Source of the DNA: a virus
IMG/VR virus record: IMGVR_UViG_3300031963_000404
Coordinates: 1 to 38,097 of that record
Reading direction: 5' to 3' (one strand)
DNA length: 38,097 bases
The notes beneath the pieces were generated by a model. It ran no database searches. It saw nothing but the letters and a program-made list of their open reading frames with translations, and was not told the DNA's origin. A program made the translations under genes and the position numbers. Shown here piece after piece: positions 5,801-13,606 of the stretch; position 1 is the stretch's first letter, and every line of letters begins with the position of its first letter.

Positions 5801-6159
5801 CACTCGTCCTCGAACTGGCCGAACGCTTCGCGGGCCTCGTCGGTCATCTCTATCCGCCGCAGGCTGACGTGCTGCGTCTTAATCACAGCCCGCTCCTCAC
5901 GGGTGCGAGCGTCCCACTTGGCTTGAATCTCTTTGCACGCCTGAATGATCTCGCGCGGCGTCGGGTCGCGCATGTCGCAGCGGCGTGGCTTGAACCGCAG
6001 CCGGCGGTCATTGCGTAACGGCAGATGCCACACATCGCGGAGCCGTATGACTTGGTCGCGGGTAATCGTGTAGCGCTCGCAAAGTGCCCGCATGGGCATG
6101 TGCGTTTCCCAGTCGGCGCGAAACGCCGTCACGCTAATCGTGGCCGTTACGCCCGCCAT
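5800..6159 (-). CDS. Helix-turn-helix protein with DPTP motif, paralogue 1
   Basis: 119 residues from ATG 6159 (GGAG eight bases upstream), overlapping the glycosyltransferase gene by 26 bases. An HTH (HMPMRALCERYTITRDQVIRL) is followed by HLPLRND and then a conserved segment, MRDPTPREI. The same order occurs in the protein at 8225-8551 (KLPPRR, ADPTPDEI), so the two are diverged paralogues. It probably binds DNA and regulates phage genes; a target is not visible. Confidence 0.6.
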   Translation of the reverse strand: MAGVTATISVTAFRADWETHMPMRALCERYTITRDQVIRLRDVWHLPLRNDRRLRFKPRRCDMRDPTPREIIQACKEIQAKWDARTREERAVIKTQHVSLRRIEMTDEAREAFGQFEDE

Positions 6160-7045
6160 CGCTTTGCTCCAGCCAGTGCATCACCGTTCGCATCGCAGGG
6201 TCGAGATACAGACGCAGCCCCGTCCGCTCTGCCATCGTCCGATGAAAGCCCACGTGCTCGCAGTCGGCACCGTCGTACGTGCCCTTCAGGTAGGCGTACG
6301 TGTCGTAGATCGCCATGCCGCCGAAGGCCGACACGACATGCACGGGCGCACTGCCCACGGGCGGTATCCACTGGTGCTTCCAGCCACCAAGGCCAGCGGT
6401 GTAATCGTCCCACGCTGAATTCAATCTCAGACACCACGCGTCGTAGTGCAGCCACGCCTTGGCTGGCCGCGTCTCGCCCGCCTCGTTAGTTTGATGTACT
6501 GGATGCTCCATGATCGACACGCTGGCCATGCCTGCGGCGTCTGGCGTCATCAGCAGGCGGCCCAGGCCGTGCATGAATCCAGCGTGCGACCACCCGCCCC
6601 ATGCGTCCCAGTCGATCACCACGACGTAGTCGGCATGCCTGGCGTTCTCCCGCACCCACGTTTGGCACGCCGTGCGGTACTCAGCCAGCGCCTCCGTGCG
6701 GCGGCCTGCGAACTCCGTGGTGTACTGCTTGCGGCCCAGCCGCTGGCTGTGGAACGTCGCCTGTGGGAACTCACGGCAGAAGTCCATGAGCACCTGGTCG
6801 GTGGCATCTGTGTTGTCGTTTGTTTCGATATGCAGCCGCCACTCTCGGCATGACTGAGTGAGCATCTGCAGCCGCCCGAGGTTGGCGGCCAGCCAGCGGT
6901 CGCAGTTGCGGGCGAGCCCCACGAAGACCACGCTGGCGTCTGCCAGCTCGCTCTCGCCGATCTCGACGTGCCGCTGGAAGTCGGCCGCGAAGGGCTCGAG
7001 CGGATACACGAGGTGCTCGGGCACTGTTACCGGATGACTTTGCAT
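6134..7045 (-). CDS. Glycosyltransferase, Anp1-like GT-A fold
   Basis: 303 residues from ATG 7045, with GGGAGG just upstream. VVFVGLARNCDRWLAANL opens the GT-A fold, HIETNDNTDATDQVL follows, and the nucleotide-sugar/metal site is YVVVIDWDAWGG. The C-terminal part has FGGMAIYDTYAY and CEHVGFHRTM. This resembles the Anp1/mannan polymerase family (PF03452), unusual in phages. It overlaps a second glycosyltransferase gene by 19 bases; the pair may add sugars to a host surface polymer, a virion protein or modified DNA bases. Confidence 0.7.
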   Translation of the reverse strand: MQSHPVTVPEHLVYPLEPFAADFQRHVEIGESELADASVVFVGLARNCDRWLAANLGRLQMLTQSCREWRLHIETNDNTDATDQVLMDFCREFPQATFHSQRLGRKQYTTEFAGRRTEALAEYRTACQTWVRENARHADYVVVIDWDAWGGWSHAGFMHGLGRLLMTPDAAGMASVSIMEHPVHQTNEAGETRPAKAWLHYDAWCLRLNSAWDDYTAGLGGWKHQWIPPVGSAPVHVVSAFGGMAIYDTYAYLKGTYDGADCEHVGFHRTMAERTGLRLYLDPAMRTVMHWLEQSDGGRNGHD

Positions 7046-7653
7046 AGCGCCTCCCGAATCCATTTCGTTCGCTCGGCCTGCGGGTACACGCCGCACGGGT
7101 GGTACACGAAGTCGCCCGGCTGCCAGTGCCCGCCGATCTCGTCGCGTGAGTTCGCCGGCCGATTCCATACGCAAGAGTTGAACGCCCGAAGCGGGGCAAC
7201 CGTCACGAGCTCTGGGTGCTTGTCGGCAACAAACTCCAGCCACGTCTGCCACTGGCAAGGCATGTTTTCCCACTGACTTACCGCTGCCGAGATCGCCACG
7301 AGCAGCTGCCGGCTCTCGGGCGTGTTGCGCCAGATCGTGCTGCCGCAGTTCAGCCTGTTCCAATCGACGATGCCTTCTTCGCACACGGTCATGTGTGGCC
7401 CGAGGCACGCCAGCTCGTGCACAGGCTTGCTCATGTCCGTGATGACGGCATCGCTGTCTAGGCACCACACGAGATCAAAGCGGTCTAGGTAATCGCAGAT
7501 CGTGTTGGTGCTGCGTACTGCCAACTCATACGGCATGTTGTCCGCGATCAGCGAATATCCATGACGCAGGCAATACTCGAACTTATTGGCAACGGTAAGC
7601 GCCGCCATCTCGACGATGTTGGCCGACACGCTGGTCAGCAGGGCCACGCTCAT
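7027..7653 (-). CDS. Glycosyltransferase, GT34 (galactosyltransferase) type
   Basis: 208 residues. The GT34 signatures are in order: YCLRHGYSLIADN, the DxD-type site LVWCLDSDAVITD, DWNRLNCGSTIWRN (acceptor/Asn-Gly motif) and FNSCVWN near the end. ATG 7653 overlaps the RusA stop. GT34 enzymes are typical of fungi and plants and rare in phages. Its coupling to the Anp1-like gene suggests they act on the same product. Confidence 0.75.
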   Translation of the reverse strand: MSVALLTSVSANIVEMAALTVANKFEYCLRHGYSLIADNMPYELAVRSTNTICDYLDRFDLVWCLDSDAVITDMSKPVHELACLGPHMTVCEEGIVDWNRLNCGSTIWRNTPESRQLLVAISAAVSQWENMPCQWQTWLEFVADKHPELVTVAPLRAFNSCVWNRPANSRDEIGGHWQPGDFVYHPCGVYPQAERTKWIREALCKVIR

Positions 7654-8057
7654 GTGATCCGCACGGTGGTCCGTGCCTCCGTGCCGTACGTTTTCTCGAC
7701 AATCACCCGCCCGATCTGCGAATCGTCCACCCAGGCCACGCCGTTCAAAGCGTCCTCTAGCCCCTTCAGCACGTTCGAGCAGTCGGGCCGTGGCAGCTTC
7801 GGGGCATCGTCTCGCAGCCCGCTCTTGCGGAAGTGGCTCTTCGGCCGGGTCCACACGAGATCAACGATCAGCGTGATTGGTGCGGAGTCGGTCGGCGTTG
7901 CCCCGGCTTCGATCGCTGCGGCTGCAATCGCTGCACGATAGGCGTGGATCGGGTGGGCCGATGGCGTGTAGGCGTGCCCGTGCTTGCCTCTGACGGTGAT
8001 GCGAGCCCGTGGCTGCGGCACCGGATCGCCCGGCACGCTGAACGTGATGGCGTTCAC
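7650..8057 (-). CDS. rusA: RusA-like Holliday junction resolvase
   Basis: 135 residues from GTG 8057, preceded by GGCGAGGG and overlapping the small membrane protein stop. The length matches RusA. The active-site region is clear: PDCSNVLKGLEDALNG followed by WVDDSQIGR, which supplies the catalytic aspartates, and the N-terminus VPGDPVPQPR is typical. It cleaves four-way junctions produced by RecT-mediated recombination and replication before packaging. Confidence 0.9.
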   Translation of the reverse strand: MNAITFSVPGDPVPQPRARITVRGKHGHAYTPSAHPIHAYRAAIAAAAIEAGATPTDSAPITLIVDLVWTRPKSHFRKSGLRDDAPKLPRPDCSNVLKGLEDALNGVAWVDDSQIGRVIVEKTYGTEARTTVRIT

Positions 8058-8203
8058 GATGCCCTCGCCGCCAGGTACAGGCCGACGTTGGCGAACGCAT
8101 ACCCGAGGTACGCCAGACCCAGCCCCGCTTTGCCATGCAGGACTAGGTCTGCCGCCACCACGAGATAGATGCCGCCCGTCAGTGCTATGAGCCACGGTGC
8201 CAT
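8054..8203 (-). CDS. Small two-TM membrane protein (49 aa)
   Basis: A 49-residue protein almost wholly hydrophobic: WLIALTGGIYLVVAADLVL and LGLAYLGYAFANVGLYLAA form two TM helices joined by a HGKAG turn. ATG 8203 lies 21 bases after the HTH gene and the stop overlaps the RusA start (GTGA). Similar tiny membrane proteins are frequent in temperate phage early regions; function is unknown. Confidence 0.6.
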   Translation of the reverse strand: MAPWLIALTGGIYLVVAADLVLHGKAGLGLAYLGYAFANVGLYLAARAS

Positions 8204-8224
8204 GCACGCAGCATGGCGGTCACG

Positions 8225-8551
8225 TCAAGCGTGACGGCCTCCGCCGGGAAGGCAGATGCCATTCTGCCACTTCCACACTTTCGTTCTCGTAACCTCATCC
8301 GGCTCGGCCCGCCTCTGTGCGAAGTGCTTCTCCCGGCACTCTGCCGCACGCTGTGCAATCTCGTCGGGAGTCGGGTCCGCCACATCGCGTCTGTAGTCAC
8401 GCCGCCGTGGCGGCAACTTGTGCCGTGTCACGAGCCGCGTCAGGTGCGTGTGGCTGATCCCGAGCATGGCTGAAACTTGCACGCGAGTCAGCGTGTGGTC
8501 GTTCCACAGTCGGTGCAACGTCTGCACGTCTACGTTTCGCACTACGGGCAT
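8225..8551 (-). CDS. Helix-turn-helix protein with DPTP motif, paralogue 2
   Basis: 108 residues. The HTH is LTRVQVSAMLGISHTHLTRL, then KLPPRRRDYRRDVADPTPDEI and a charged helix (QRAAECREKHFAQRR). ATG 8551 has GGGGGAG eight bases upstream, just after the clamp stop. It is the paralogue of the gene at 5800-6159. It probably binds DNA; regulation of the early operon is the likely job. Confidence 0.65.
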   Translation of the reverse strand: MPVVRNVDVQTLHRLWNDHTLTRVQVSAMLGISHTHLTRLVTRHKLPPRRRDYRRDVADPTPDEIAQRAAECREKHFAQRRAEPDEVTRTKVWKWQNGICLPGGGRHA

Positions 8552-8555
8552 TGCT

Positions 8556-9659
8556 TCACTCCCCCGCCATCGGCATAACGACGCCCGTGTGGCAATCCGT
8601 CCGCAGGATCACCGCACTCTGTGCGTCTCGGGCCTGCACGCTCACCGTGGGCTCGCCGTCAGCCGGCAGACCCTCCAGCCACTGCCGCACGTAGCGCGGA
8701 TCCAGCTTCACCACGCATTCCGTGCCAGCCTCCACGAGGTCGCACGTCACGCTCGACTCGCCGGCCTCGCTCGACTTACCGTGGAGCCACAGCCCCTTGT
8801 CGGAGAAGGCGAAGTCGATGCCTCTGCTGGCCTCCGTGGTGACGATCGCCGCCGCCTTCACCGCCGCCAGCAGCTGCTCGGCGAGCACGGTGGTGGGCTC
8901 GCAGTCGAGATCCGGCACCACGTCGCGCCACTTGGGGAATCGCCCTTCGATCAGCCGGGCCGTCACGGTCGCCGTGCCGATTGTGGCCACGATCTCGCGG
9001 GCCGTCGACTCAAGCTGGATCGAACCATCGGAGTCGGCCAGGGCCAGCCGCGACAGGATCGCCATCACCCTGCTCGGCACGAGCGTCTGCGAGTCATCCA
9101 CCGCCAGGTCGTGCTCGCACTCCACGAGCGACAGCCGCCGGCCGTCCGTTGCCACGAAGCTGACCAACTCGCCCTTCACCTCGATGAGCACGGCACCCAA
9201 GGCGAACCGGCTGGAGTCATCGTCAGTGGCAAAGTTGACGCCACGCACGGCACGGCAGAACTGATCGGCAGGCAGCCGCGTGACCGGCTTCGCGTCGGTC
9301 GGCTCCCACAGCGGGTACTCGCTCGCGTTCTCCGTGGGCAGCGTCCACGTGCCCGAGCCCGCCCGCACCACGCAGGACGTATCCCCAGGCTCCAGCGTCA
9401 CCGTCTCGCCCGTAGCGGCCCCGAGGATCTGCGAGAGCCTGCCATGCGGCAGCAGGATCGCATCCCCGTGGTAGTCGAGCGACAAGTCGATGCGGACTTC
9501 GCCATCCGATCCCGTCAGCAGACCGTCGCCCAGACGCACGGCTTGGTAGATCGGCTTCGGGCTGCGCGTCGGCACGGCCGGCGAGACTGCGGCCAGCGCC
9601 GCCTTCAGGTCAGACGCCGCCAGTTCAATCCCGGTTCGTTTCTTCGTCGCGGTTGCCAT
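8556..9659 (-). CDS. dnaN: DNA polymerase III beta subunit (sliding clamp)
   Basis: 367 residues, the full length of a bacterial beta clamp. Visible landmarks are SRFALGAVLIEV in domain 2, FVATDGRRLSLVE, the domain-3 entry EGRFPKWRDVVP and the C-terminal VVMPMAGE, matching the conserved MPM end of DnaN. The clamp tethers polymerase to DNA. No phage DNA polymerase was found, so it presumably recruits the host replicase or other clamp-binding proteins to phage DNA. ATG 9659 follows AAGGGAATCTGACA. Confidence 0.88.
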   Translation of the reverse strand: MATATKKRTGIELAASDLKAALAAVSPAVPTRSPKPIYQAVRLGDGLLTGSDGEVRIDLSLDYHGDAILLPHGRLSQILGAATGETVTLEPGDTSCVVRAGSGTWTLPTENASEYPLWEPTDAKPVTRLPADQFCRAVRGVNFATDDDSSRFALGAVLIEVKGELVSFVATDGRRLSLVECEHDLAVDDSQTLVPSRVMAILSRLALADSDGSIQLESTAREIVATIGTATVTARLIEGRFPKWRDVVPDLDCEPTTVLAEQLLAAVKAAAIVTTEASRGIDFAFSDKGLWLHGKSSEAGESSVTCDLVEAGTECVVKLDPRYVRQWLEGLPADGEPTVSVQARDAQSAVILRTDCHTGVVMPMAGE

Positions 9660-9768
9660 TGTCAGATTCCCTTCGTTTCAAAGAACAACCCACCAAAATC
9701 CCAATGCCGAACGTCAGCATCAGGATCAGTTCGCCAAGTGAGAGCATCACGAAGTCGCGCACGGTCAT
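9625..9768 (-). CDS. Small single-TM protein (47 aa)
   Basis: ATG 9768 has GGAGG seven bases upstream. The hydrophobic span is about residues 9-26 (LSLGELILMLTFGIGILV), followed by GCSLKRRE and a polar tail. The 3' end overlaps the beta-clamp gene by 35 bases in another frame. LVGC resembles a lipobox, but it lies at the inner end of the TM segment, so a simple membrane protein is more likely. Confidence 0.55.
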   Translation of the reverse strand: MTVRDFVMLSLGELILMLTFGIGILVGCSLKRRESDNGNRDEETNRD

Positions 9769-9956
9769 CGCGTCGCCTCCGCTCGCTCGAGGTGCAACGC
9801 CTGGCGGACCAGCCGCTGCATCAGGTGCCGAATCGTGTCGGCCGCAAACTCCAGACGCAGCCGCGTGTCATCGTCCACGTCATCCGCCCACGCACGCTGG
9901 GCACAGAGGTCAGCCACGATCGACGGGGGCGGCAGCTCGTACGGGTTCTCGCTCAT
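9765..9956 (-). CDS. Hypothetical protein (63 aa)
   Basis: A small acidic helical protein (MSENPYELPPPSIVADL, then RLRLEFAADTIRHLMQRL). ATG 9956 overlaps the preceding stop and its own stop overlaps the next ATG, so it is part of a coupled run. No recognised family. Confidence 0.55.
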   Translation of the reverse strand: MSENPYELPPPSIVADLCAQRAWADDVDDDTRLRLEFAADTIRHLMQRLVRQALHLERAEATR

Positions 9957-10195
9957 GCGTCCACCTCTTGAAGCGGGCGAAGCGTGCGAGACTGACGCTC
10001 GTTCCACACCACGTAGCCCTTGCTGCGAAGCGGGCGAAGATGGCACATGGCACCTTCGGTTGAGGCGAAGCCGAACGCCAAGCACAGCTCGCGGATCGTG
10101 GGGCTGAACCCGTGGCCGGCGATGTAGTTCACGATCCAGCGGTAGATCTCGCGCTGGCGATCGGTCAGCGGGCGTATCGGGGTGGTCGTGGTCAT
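9953..10195 (-). CDS. LexA-type winged-helix DNA-binding protein (80 aa)
   Basis: The protein is essentially a LexA N-terminal DNA-binding domain: LTDRQREIYRWIVNYIAGHG, FSPTIRELCLAFGF and MCHLRPLRSKGYV, the winged helix. The S24 peptidase part of LexA is missing, so it cannot self-cleave in the SOS response. It may act as a phage repressor or as a competitor at LexA boxes. It is coupled to the replication initiator gene by ATGA. Confidence 0.7.
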   Translation of the reverse strand: MTTTTPIRPLTDRQREIYRWIVNYIAGHGFSPTIRELCLAFGFASTEGAMCHLRPLRSKGYVVWNERQSRTLRPLQEVDA

Positions 10196-11076
10196 GTGCT
10201 CTCCTCCGTGAGTTTCAACCCGGCCGCAAGCGCGGCAGATTCCTTCGGGGTGCGGTACTGGGCGGGGCGGTACTGGTCGCGCCACACCTGCGGCTGCGGC
10301 TTCGCCTCGGTCCTGGCCCCCGGCGTGCGGTTCGTGCCGCCTCGGTCCTGCGAGCGAGTCAGCCAAGAGACGATGAACCGCCGCCAGTTGCTCTTGTGGG
10401 CCTTCGTCGGGTTGGCCTTAAGCCAAGCGGTCGCCCTGGCCAGTTCGGGCTCCAGATCGCACGCTGGGTAAGCCTGACGCCATTCCTGCCGGTCGGCGTC
10501 GGTGATCCCCTGCCACCCTGCGTCAGCAGACCACGACACGGAGTCGGCTGGCTGCGAGCGTGTCCGCCGCTTCGGCGGATCGCTCGTAGCTACCGGCGCA
10601 GCCGGTATGTCTTCTCTCTTATCTTGTCTTGTCTTATCTAGCGCAACAGTTACGCGTAACGGCTCCGTAACAGTTACGGTGTTACGCGCAACATCCTGTT
10701 TCGCCCGGTGTTTTCGCATTCTTTCGGCGGCGGTGGTGTCCTTGGCTGGCGTGTTCCACTGGCCAAAGTTGGGGAAAGTCAGGGTCTGGGCTGCCTCGTC
10801 CGCCTCGAGCCAGCCCGCTGACCGCATGGCGGACCCAAACCCTTCGATGCCGGCGATGTCGTCCAAATCCTCTGGGTAGGCGTTGGCCATCACCCCGTCT
10901 GCGGTGTGCTCGTTGACGGCGGCCCACACGGCGTGCAGGCCACCAACCACCAGCAGCCGCATCGAGTGGCGGGACAGCCCGCTGAACTCGTCGGCCAGGC
11001 CGATCGCTCGGGCCATCGCCGCCACCTTTGGGCAGGTAGTCAGGGCCGCTCGCATCTTGATCCAGTCACCGGCCAT
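10192..11076 (-). CDS. Replication initiator-like protein
   Basis: 294 residues. The start at 11076 gives MAGDWIKMRAALTTCPKV, the characteristic opening of phage replication proteins with an N-terminal winged helix, and GTGGAGG precedes it. The region up to about residue 100 (GWLEADEAAQTLTFPNF) is the winged helix. A basic linker (ERMRKHRAKQ) and a C-terminal part with WRRFIVSWL follow. It is likely to open the phage origin and recruit host helicase. The middle (about 10620-10700) has lower GC and is rich in TTAC/GTAAC repeats, a candidate origin inside the gene. Confidence 0.6.
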   Translation of the reverse strand: MAGDWIKMRAALTTCPKVAAMARAIGLADEFSGLSRHSMRLLVVGGLHAVWAAVNEHTADGVMANAYPEDLDDIAGIEGFGSAMRSAGWLEADEAAQTLTFPNFGQWNTPAKDTTAAERMRKHRAKQDVARNTVTVTEPLRVTVALDKTRQDKREDIPAAPVATSDPPKRRTRSQPADSVSWSADAGWQGITDADRQEWRQAYPACDLEPELARATAWLKANPTKAHKSNWRRFIVSWLTRSQDRGGTNRTPGARTEAKPQPQVWRDQYRPAQYRTPKESAALAAGLKLTEEST

Positions 11077-12391
11077 GCGTGGCCTCCACTTCTGCAATAC
11101 GCTTTCCAATCCATGCCATGACCGGCACCGCCATGCTGTTGCCCAGCGCCCTGTAGCGCGGGCCGTCAGAGGCAGGCTTTCCTCGGTACGTGACGTCCGT
11201 GTACCCGTCTGGAAAGCCTTGCAGCCGCTCGCACTCTTTCGGTGTCAGCCTGCGCACTGCCATGCCGTGCATGATGTGCATTGCGGCCTCTGTCTTCGGG
11301 TCGCTGTTGTTGCGGTGGTTGCTGCGAAGTGTTCCGATTGTTTCGCCGTCGCCGCACACAACACCTACGCCTTGATGGCTCCCATCGCTGTGCCCGCTCG
11401 CAGGCAGGCAATCAGTGCGGTCTCCGGTCATCCAAGCTGGCTGGTTGCTGTAGCCGCTGTAGGTGAAACCTTGGGCCACCACAGTCGTCGTGCTGGCCTC
11501 ACTCTGCCCCGGCTGCCGTGCTCGAAGCGGCACATGAACGTCGGTTGTCTTTGCTGCCTTGGTGGCTGGCGTGCCAAGAATGTCAAACGCCACGGCTGGC
11601 GGGTTCCCTCCGCTATTGCTGCCAATCTTTAACGGGGGCGAGAGGCCCGCAGGCGGGATGTTGTCGCATCGCGACTCGTTGCTGTAGATAGCGTGCGGCT
11701 CTGCGACAAGGTTGTAACACTCGTCCCCGGCTGGGCCTCCGGTTCCCTTGGCCCATTTGCTGCTGACATTTCCAGCGATGCCTTCAGGGCTGGAGGTAAT
11801 TCCTTGCCCCTTCGCTCCGCGCGTCGGAGGATTCCCGCGCAAGCTTTCGCGCTCAAAAAGTACCGCTGCTGCACATCGCCAATCTCGAGCGTGTGCGACA
11901 ACGAACACACGGCGACGTCGCTGGGCGACTCCAAACCATTGAGCGTCCAGAACTCGGTAGGCGAACCCATACCCGAGTTCTGCCAACGCCCCGAGGAAGG
12001 TGCCAAAGTCCCTTCCGCCCCTAGACGACAAGACTCCAGGGACGTTCTCCCAGACAACCCAATTGGGACGAAGGACGTCAACAAGCTGTACGAATCGCAG
12101 GGCCAAGTTGCCACGTGGGTCAGCCAATCCGCCACGCAGTCCTGCGACAGAAAAGGATTGGCATGGAGTTCCTCCGACCAGAAGGTCAATTGGGCCGTGC
12201 TCATTGAGTGTTTCCTGCGCGAGTTTTGTCATGTCGCCGACGTTCTTCAGTTTCCAATGGTGGTCAACCACTGCGGCCGGGAATGGCTCAATCTCTGAAG
12301 TCCAAGCACATTCCCAGCCGAGTGGCTGCCAAGCCACATGAGCCGCACCGATGCCGTCGCAAACGCTGGCGTACTTCATGTGGCTGCTCAT
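11066..12391 (-). CDS. C5-cytosine DNA methyltransferase
   Basis: 441 residues with the full motif order: motif I (ASVCDGIGAAHVAW), IV with the catalytic Cys (GGTPCQSFSVAG), VI (WENVPG), VIII (QRRRRVFVV), a long variable target-recognition region, IX (RRLTPKECERLQGFPDG) and X (YRALGNSMAVPVMAW). ATG 12391 is just behind the ParB-like stop. There is no accompanying restriction endonuclease, so it is an orphan enzyme that probably protects phage DNA. Confidence 0.92.
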   Translation of the reverse strand: MSSHMKYASVCDGIGAAHVAWQPLGWECAWTSEIEPFPAAVVDHHWKLKNVGDMTKLAQETLNEHGPIDLLVGGTPCQSFSVAGLRGGLADPRGNLALRFVQLVDVLRPNWVVWENVPGVLSSRGGRDFGTFLGALAELGYGFAYRVLDAQWFGVAQRRRRVFVVAHARDWRCAAAVLFERESLRGNPPTRGAKGQGITSSPEGIAGNVSSKWAKGTGGPAGDECYNLVAEPHAIYSNESRCDNIPPAGLSPPLKIGSNSGGNPPAVAFDILGTPATKAAKTTDVHVPLRARQPGQSEASTTTVVAQGFTYSGYSNQPAWMTGDRTDCLPASGHSDGSHQGVGVVCGDGETIGTLRSNHRNNSDPKTEAAMHIMHGMAVRRLTPKECERLQGFPDGYTDVTYRGKPASDGPRYRALGNSMAVPVMAWIGKRIAEVEATHGR

Positions 12392-12392
12392 G

Positions 12393-13220
12393 TCAGGCGA
12401 CAGCCTCCACTGCGATGTCGACGCGACTCTCGTCCCAGTCGAGGGCTTTTGAGCCGAGCCGGACGTTGTAGACCTTGTGAAAAGCGCGAGCGACGCCTTC
12501 ATCACGCGTCGTGCCACTCATCATCTTGAACGTGTCGCCATTTCCGATCAGCGAGTTAGGCGACTGCCGCTCCATCAGCCCTTGAAGCCGCTTTCGGTCC
12601 ACGTTGTCCCCGAATCGACGCAAGAAAAACGCAAGCCCACCGATCACGGCGCAGTGATAGGCAGTCTCGTGATGCTCTTGCCCCCACGTCCGACGCAACA
12701 TCGTCAGCACTTCAGTGACGTGAGCCGCGCCAGTCTCGCCACCACCCATTCGGCGGTACGCGGTCTGACACTGCTTGACGCCGCCGATGCTCTGCCGTCT
12801 GCCGTTGGGCTTCATCCCGCGAACATTCAGCCCAGCCTCAGTGATCGCTTCGTAGACAGCGACCGCATCCGGCTTTCCAGCGCACACGTCAGCCTTAAAC
12901 AGCTGGTGCGTGCTCAATCCGCGACGCTTGTTGAGCTTGCCGAACAACTCGGCCTCATGCTCCGCGCCGCGACTCTTGATGATCTGGCACGGCACATGAG
13001 CCACGCCGCGTTCCATCGCGGCATTCAGCCGCTGGAAGCCATCGACCGGGTGAAGGCTGCCATCATCCCGCTCGCCAGCGACGATGACACCGAATGCCTC
13101 CTCATCGAAGTTCTTAGCGATCCCGGCCACATGGGCCGCGATAGCCTCGCGCTGATACTCCTCATCAACTATCAAGTCTCCTACTGCCACCATCCTCACG
13201 TCAGGCTTATGCAAACGCAT
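12393..13220 (-). CDS. ParB/sulfiredoxin-fold protein
   Basis: 275 residues from ATG 13220, preceded by GAAAGG. The N-terminal half is ParB-like: VAVGDLIVDEEYQRE and then PVDGFQRLNAAMERG, the box that corresponds to the ParB nucleotide-binding loop. The C-terminal half is helical and family-specific (possibly DUF6551). In phages such proteins often sit beside DNA methyltransferases, as here, where the methyltransferase follows by one base. It may be a nuclease, a CTPase clamp or a regulator. There is no ParA gene, so plasmid-like partitioning is unlikely. Confidence 0.65.
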   Translation of the reverse strand: MRLHKPDVRMVAVGDLIVDEEYQREAIAAHVAGIAKNFDEEAFGVIVAGERDDGSLHPVDGFQRLNAAMERGVAHVPCQIIKSRGAEHEAELFGKLNKRRGLSTHQLFKADVCAGKPDAVAVYEAITEAGLNVRGMKPNGRRQSIGGVKQCQTAYRRMGGGETGAAHVTEVLTMLRRTWGQEHHETAYHCAVIGGLAFFLRRFGDNVDRKRLQGLMERQSPNSLIGNGDTFKMMSGTTRDEGVARAFHKVYNVRLGSKALDWDESRVDIAVEAVA

Positions 13221-13254
13221 GTGCAAACCTTTCACAAAAAAACTCACCAACCGT

Positions 13255-13283
13255 GCCACTGACTCGCGTTGAGTCAGACTGGC
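13255..13283 (-). promoter_or_regulatory. Hairpin in the leader of the ParB-like gene
   Basis: CTGACTC (13277-13271 on the minus strand) pairs with GAGTCAG (13265-13259) around AACGC. Outer GCCA and TGGC extend it past a two-base bulge. A run of seven T follows about 17 bases later (13242-13236). It could attenuate transcription between the winged-helix gene and the ParB-like gene; the spacing is too long for a classic terminator. Confidence 0.4.
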
Positions 13284-13298
13284 AATCCTTGTCACCGC

Positions 13299-13604
13299 TT
13301 ACGCCACCCTCCATTCCCGTTCCCCGCGCCCGCTCGCGCTGGCGACGATCTCGCCCGTGGCCACAATCCGCCCGCACTTGGCGAGCTCGTGTATCCGCTT
13401 GTTGACCTGGTGGGCGAGCAGGCCGCACCGTGCCGCGATGCCACTGGCCCCGGCCGGGCCTTGGCTCAGCGCCTCGAGGATCGCCGCGTGGTGCTCGCCC
13501 CTAAACGTCTTCGCGTCAGCGGCTGCGGCCTTGCTCGTCACCGGGTCGGTGCGTCGAAACAGCGGCAGCGTGTCGAGCGCTGGCATGTAGTGGTCGTTGC
13601 TCAT
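13299..13604 (-). CDS. Winged-helix DNA-binding protein (101 aa)
   Basis: It begins with the phage-typical LFRRTDPVTSKAAAAD segment, followed by a winged-helix domain (HHAAILEALSQGPAGASGIA, HQVNKRIHELAKCGRIVATG). ATG 13604 has GGAGG upstream and overlaps the HNH stop region (TAGTAATG). Proteins with this opening are common in phage recombination and replication blocks; they presumably bind DNA. Confidence 0.65.
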   Translation of the reverse strand: MSNDHYMPALDTLPLFRRTDPVTSKAAAADAKTFRGEHHAAILEALSQGPAGASGIAARCGLLAHQVNKRIHELAKCGRIVATGEIVASASGRGEREWRVA

Positions 13605-13606
13605 TA

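Noticed and set aside
8418-9971. Long plus-strand frame (517 aa) opposite the beta clamp
   Set aside because: Antisense shadow of a clearly conserved DnaN gene; Arg/His/Pro-rich composition typical of GC-rich complementary frames.
10620-10700. GTAAC/GTTAC repeats as an origin of replication
   Set aside because: Several TTACG/GTAAC words cluster inside the initiator gene, which is suggestive, but there is no clear iteron spacing, so it is only mentioned with that gene.
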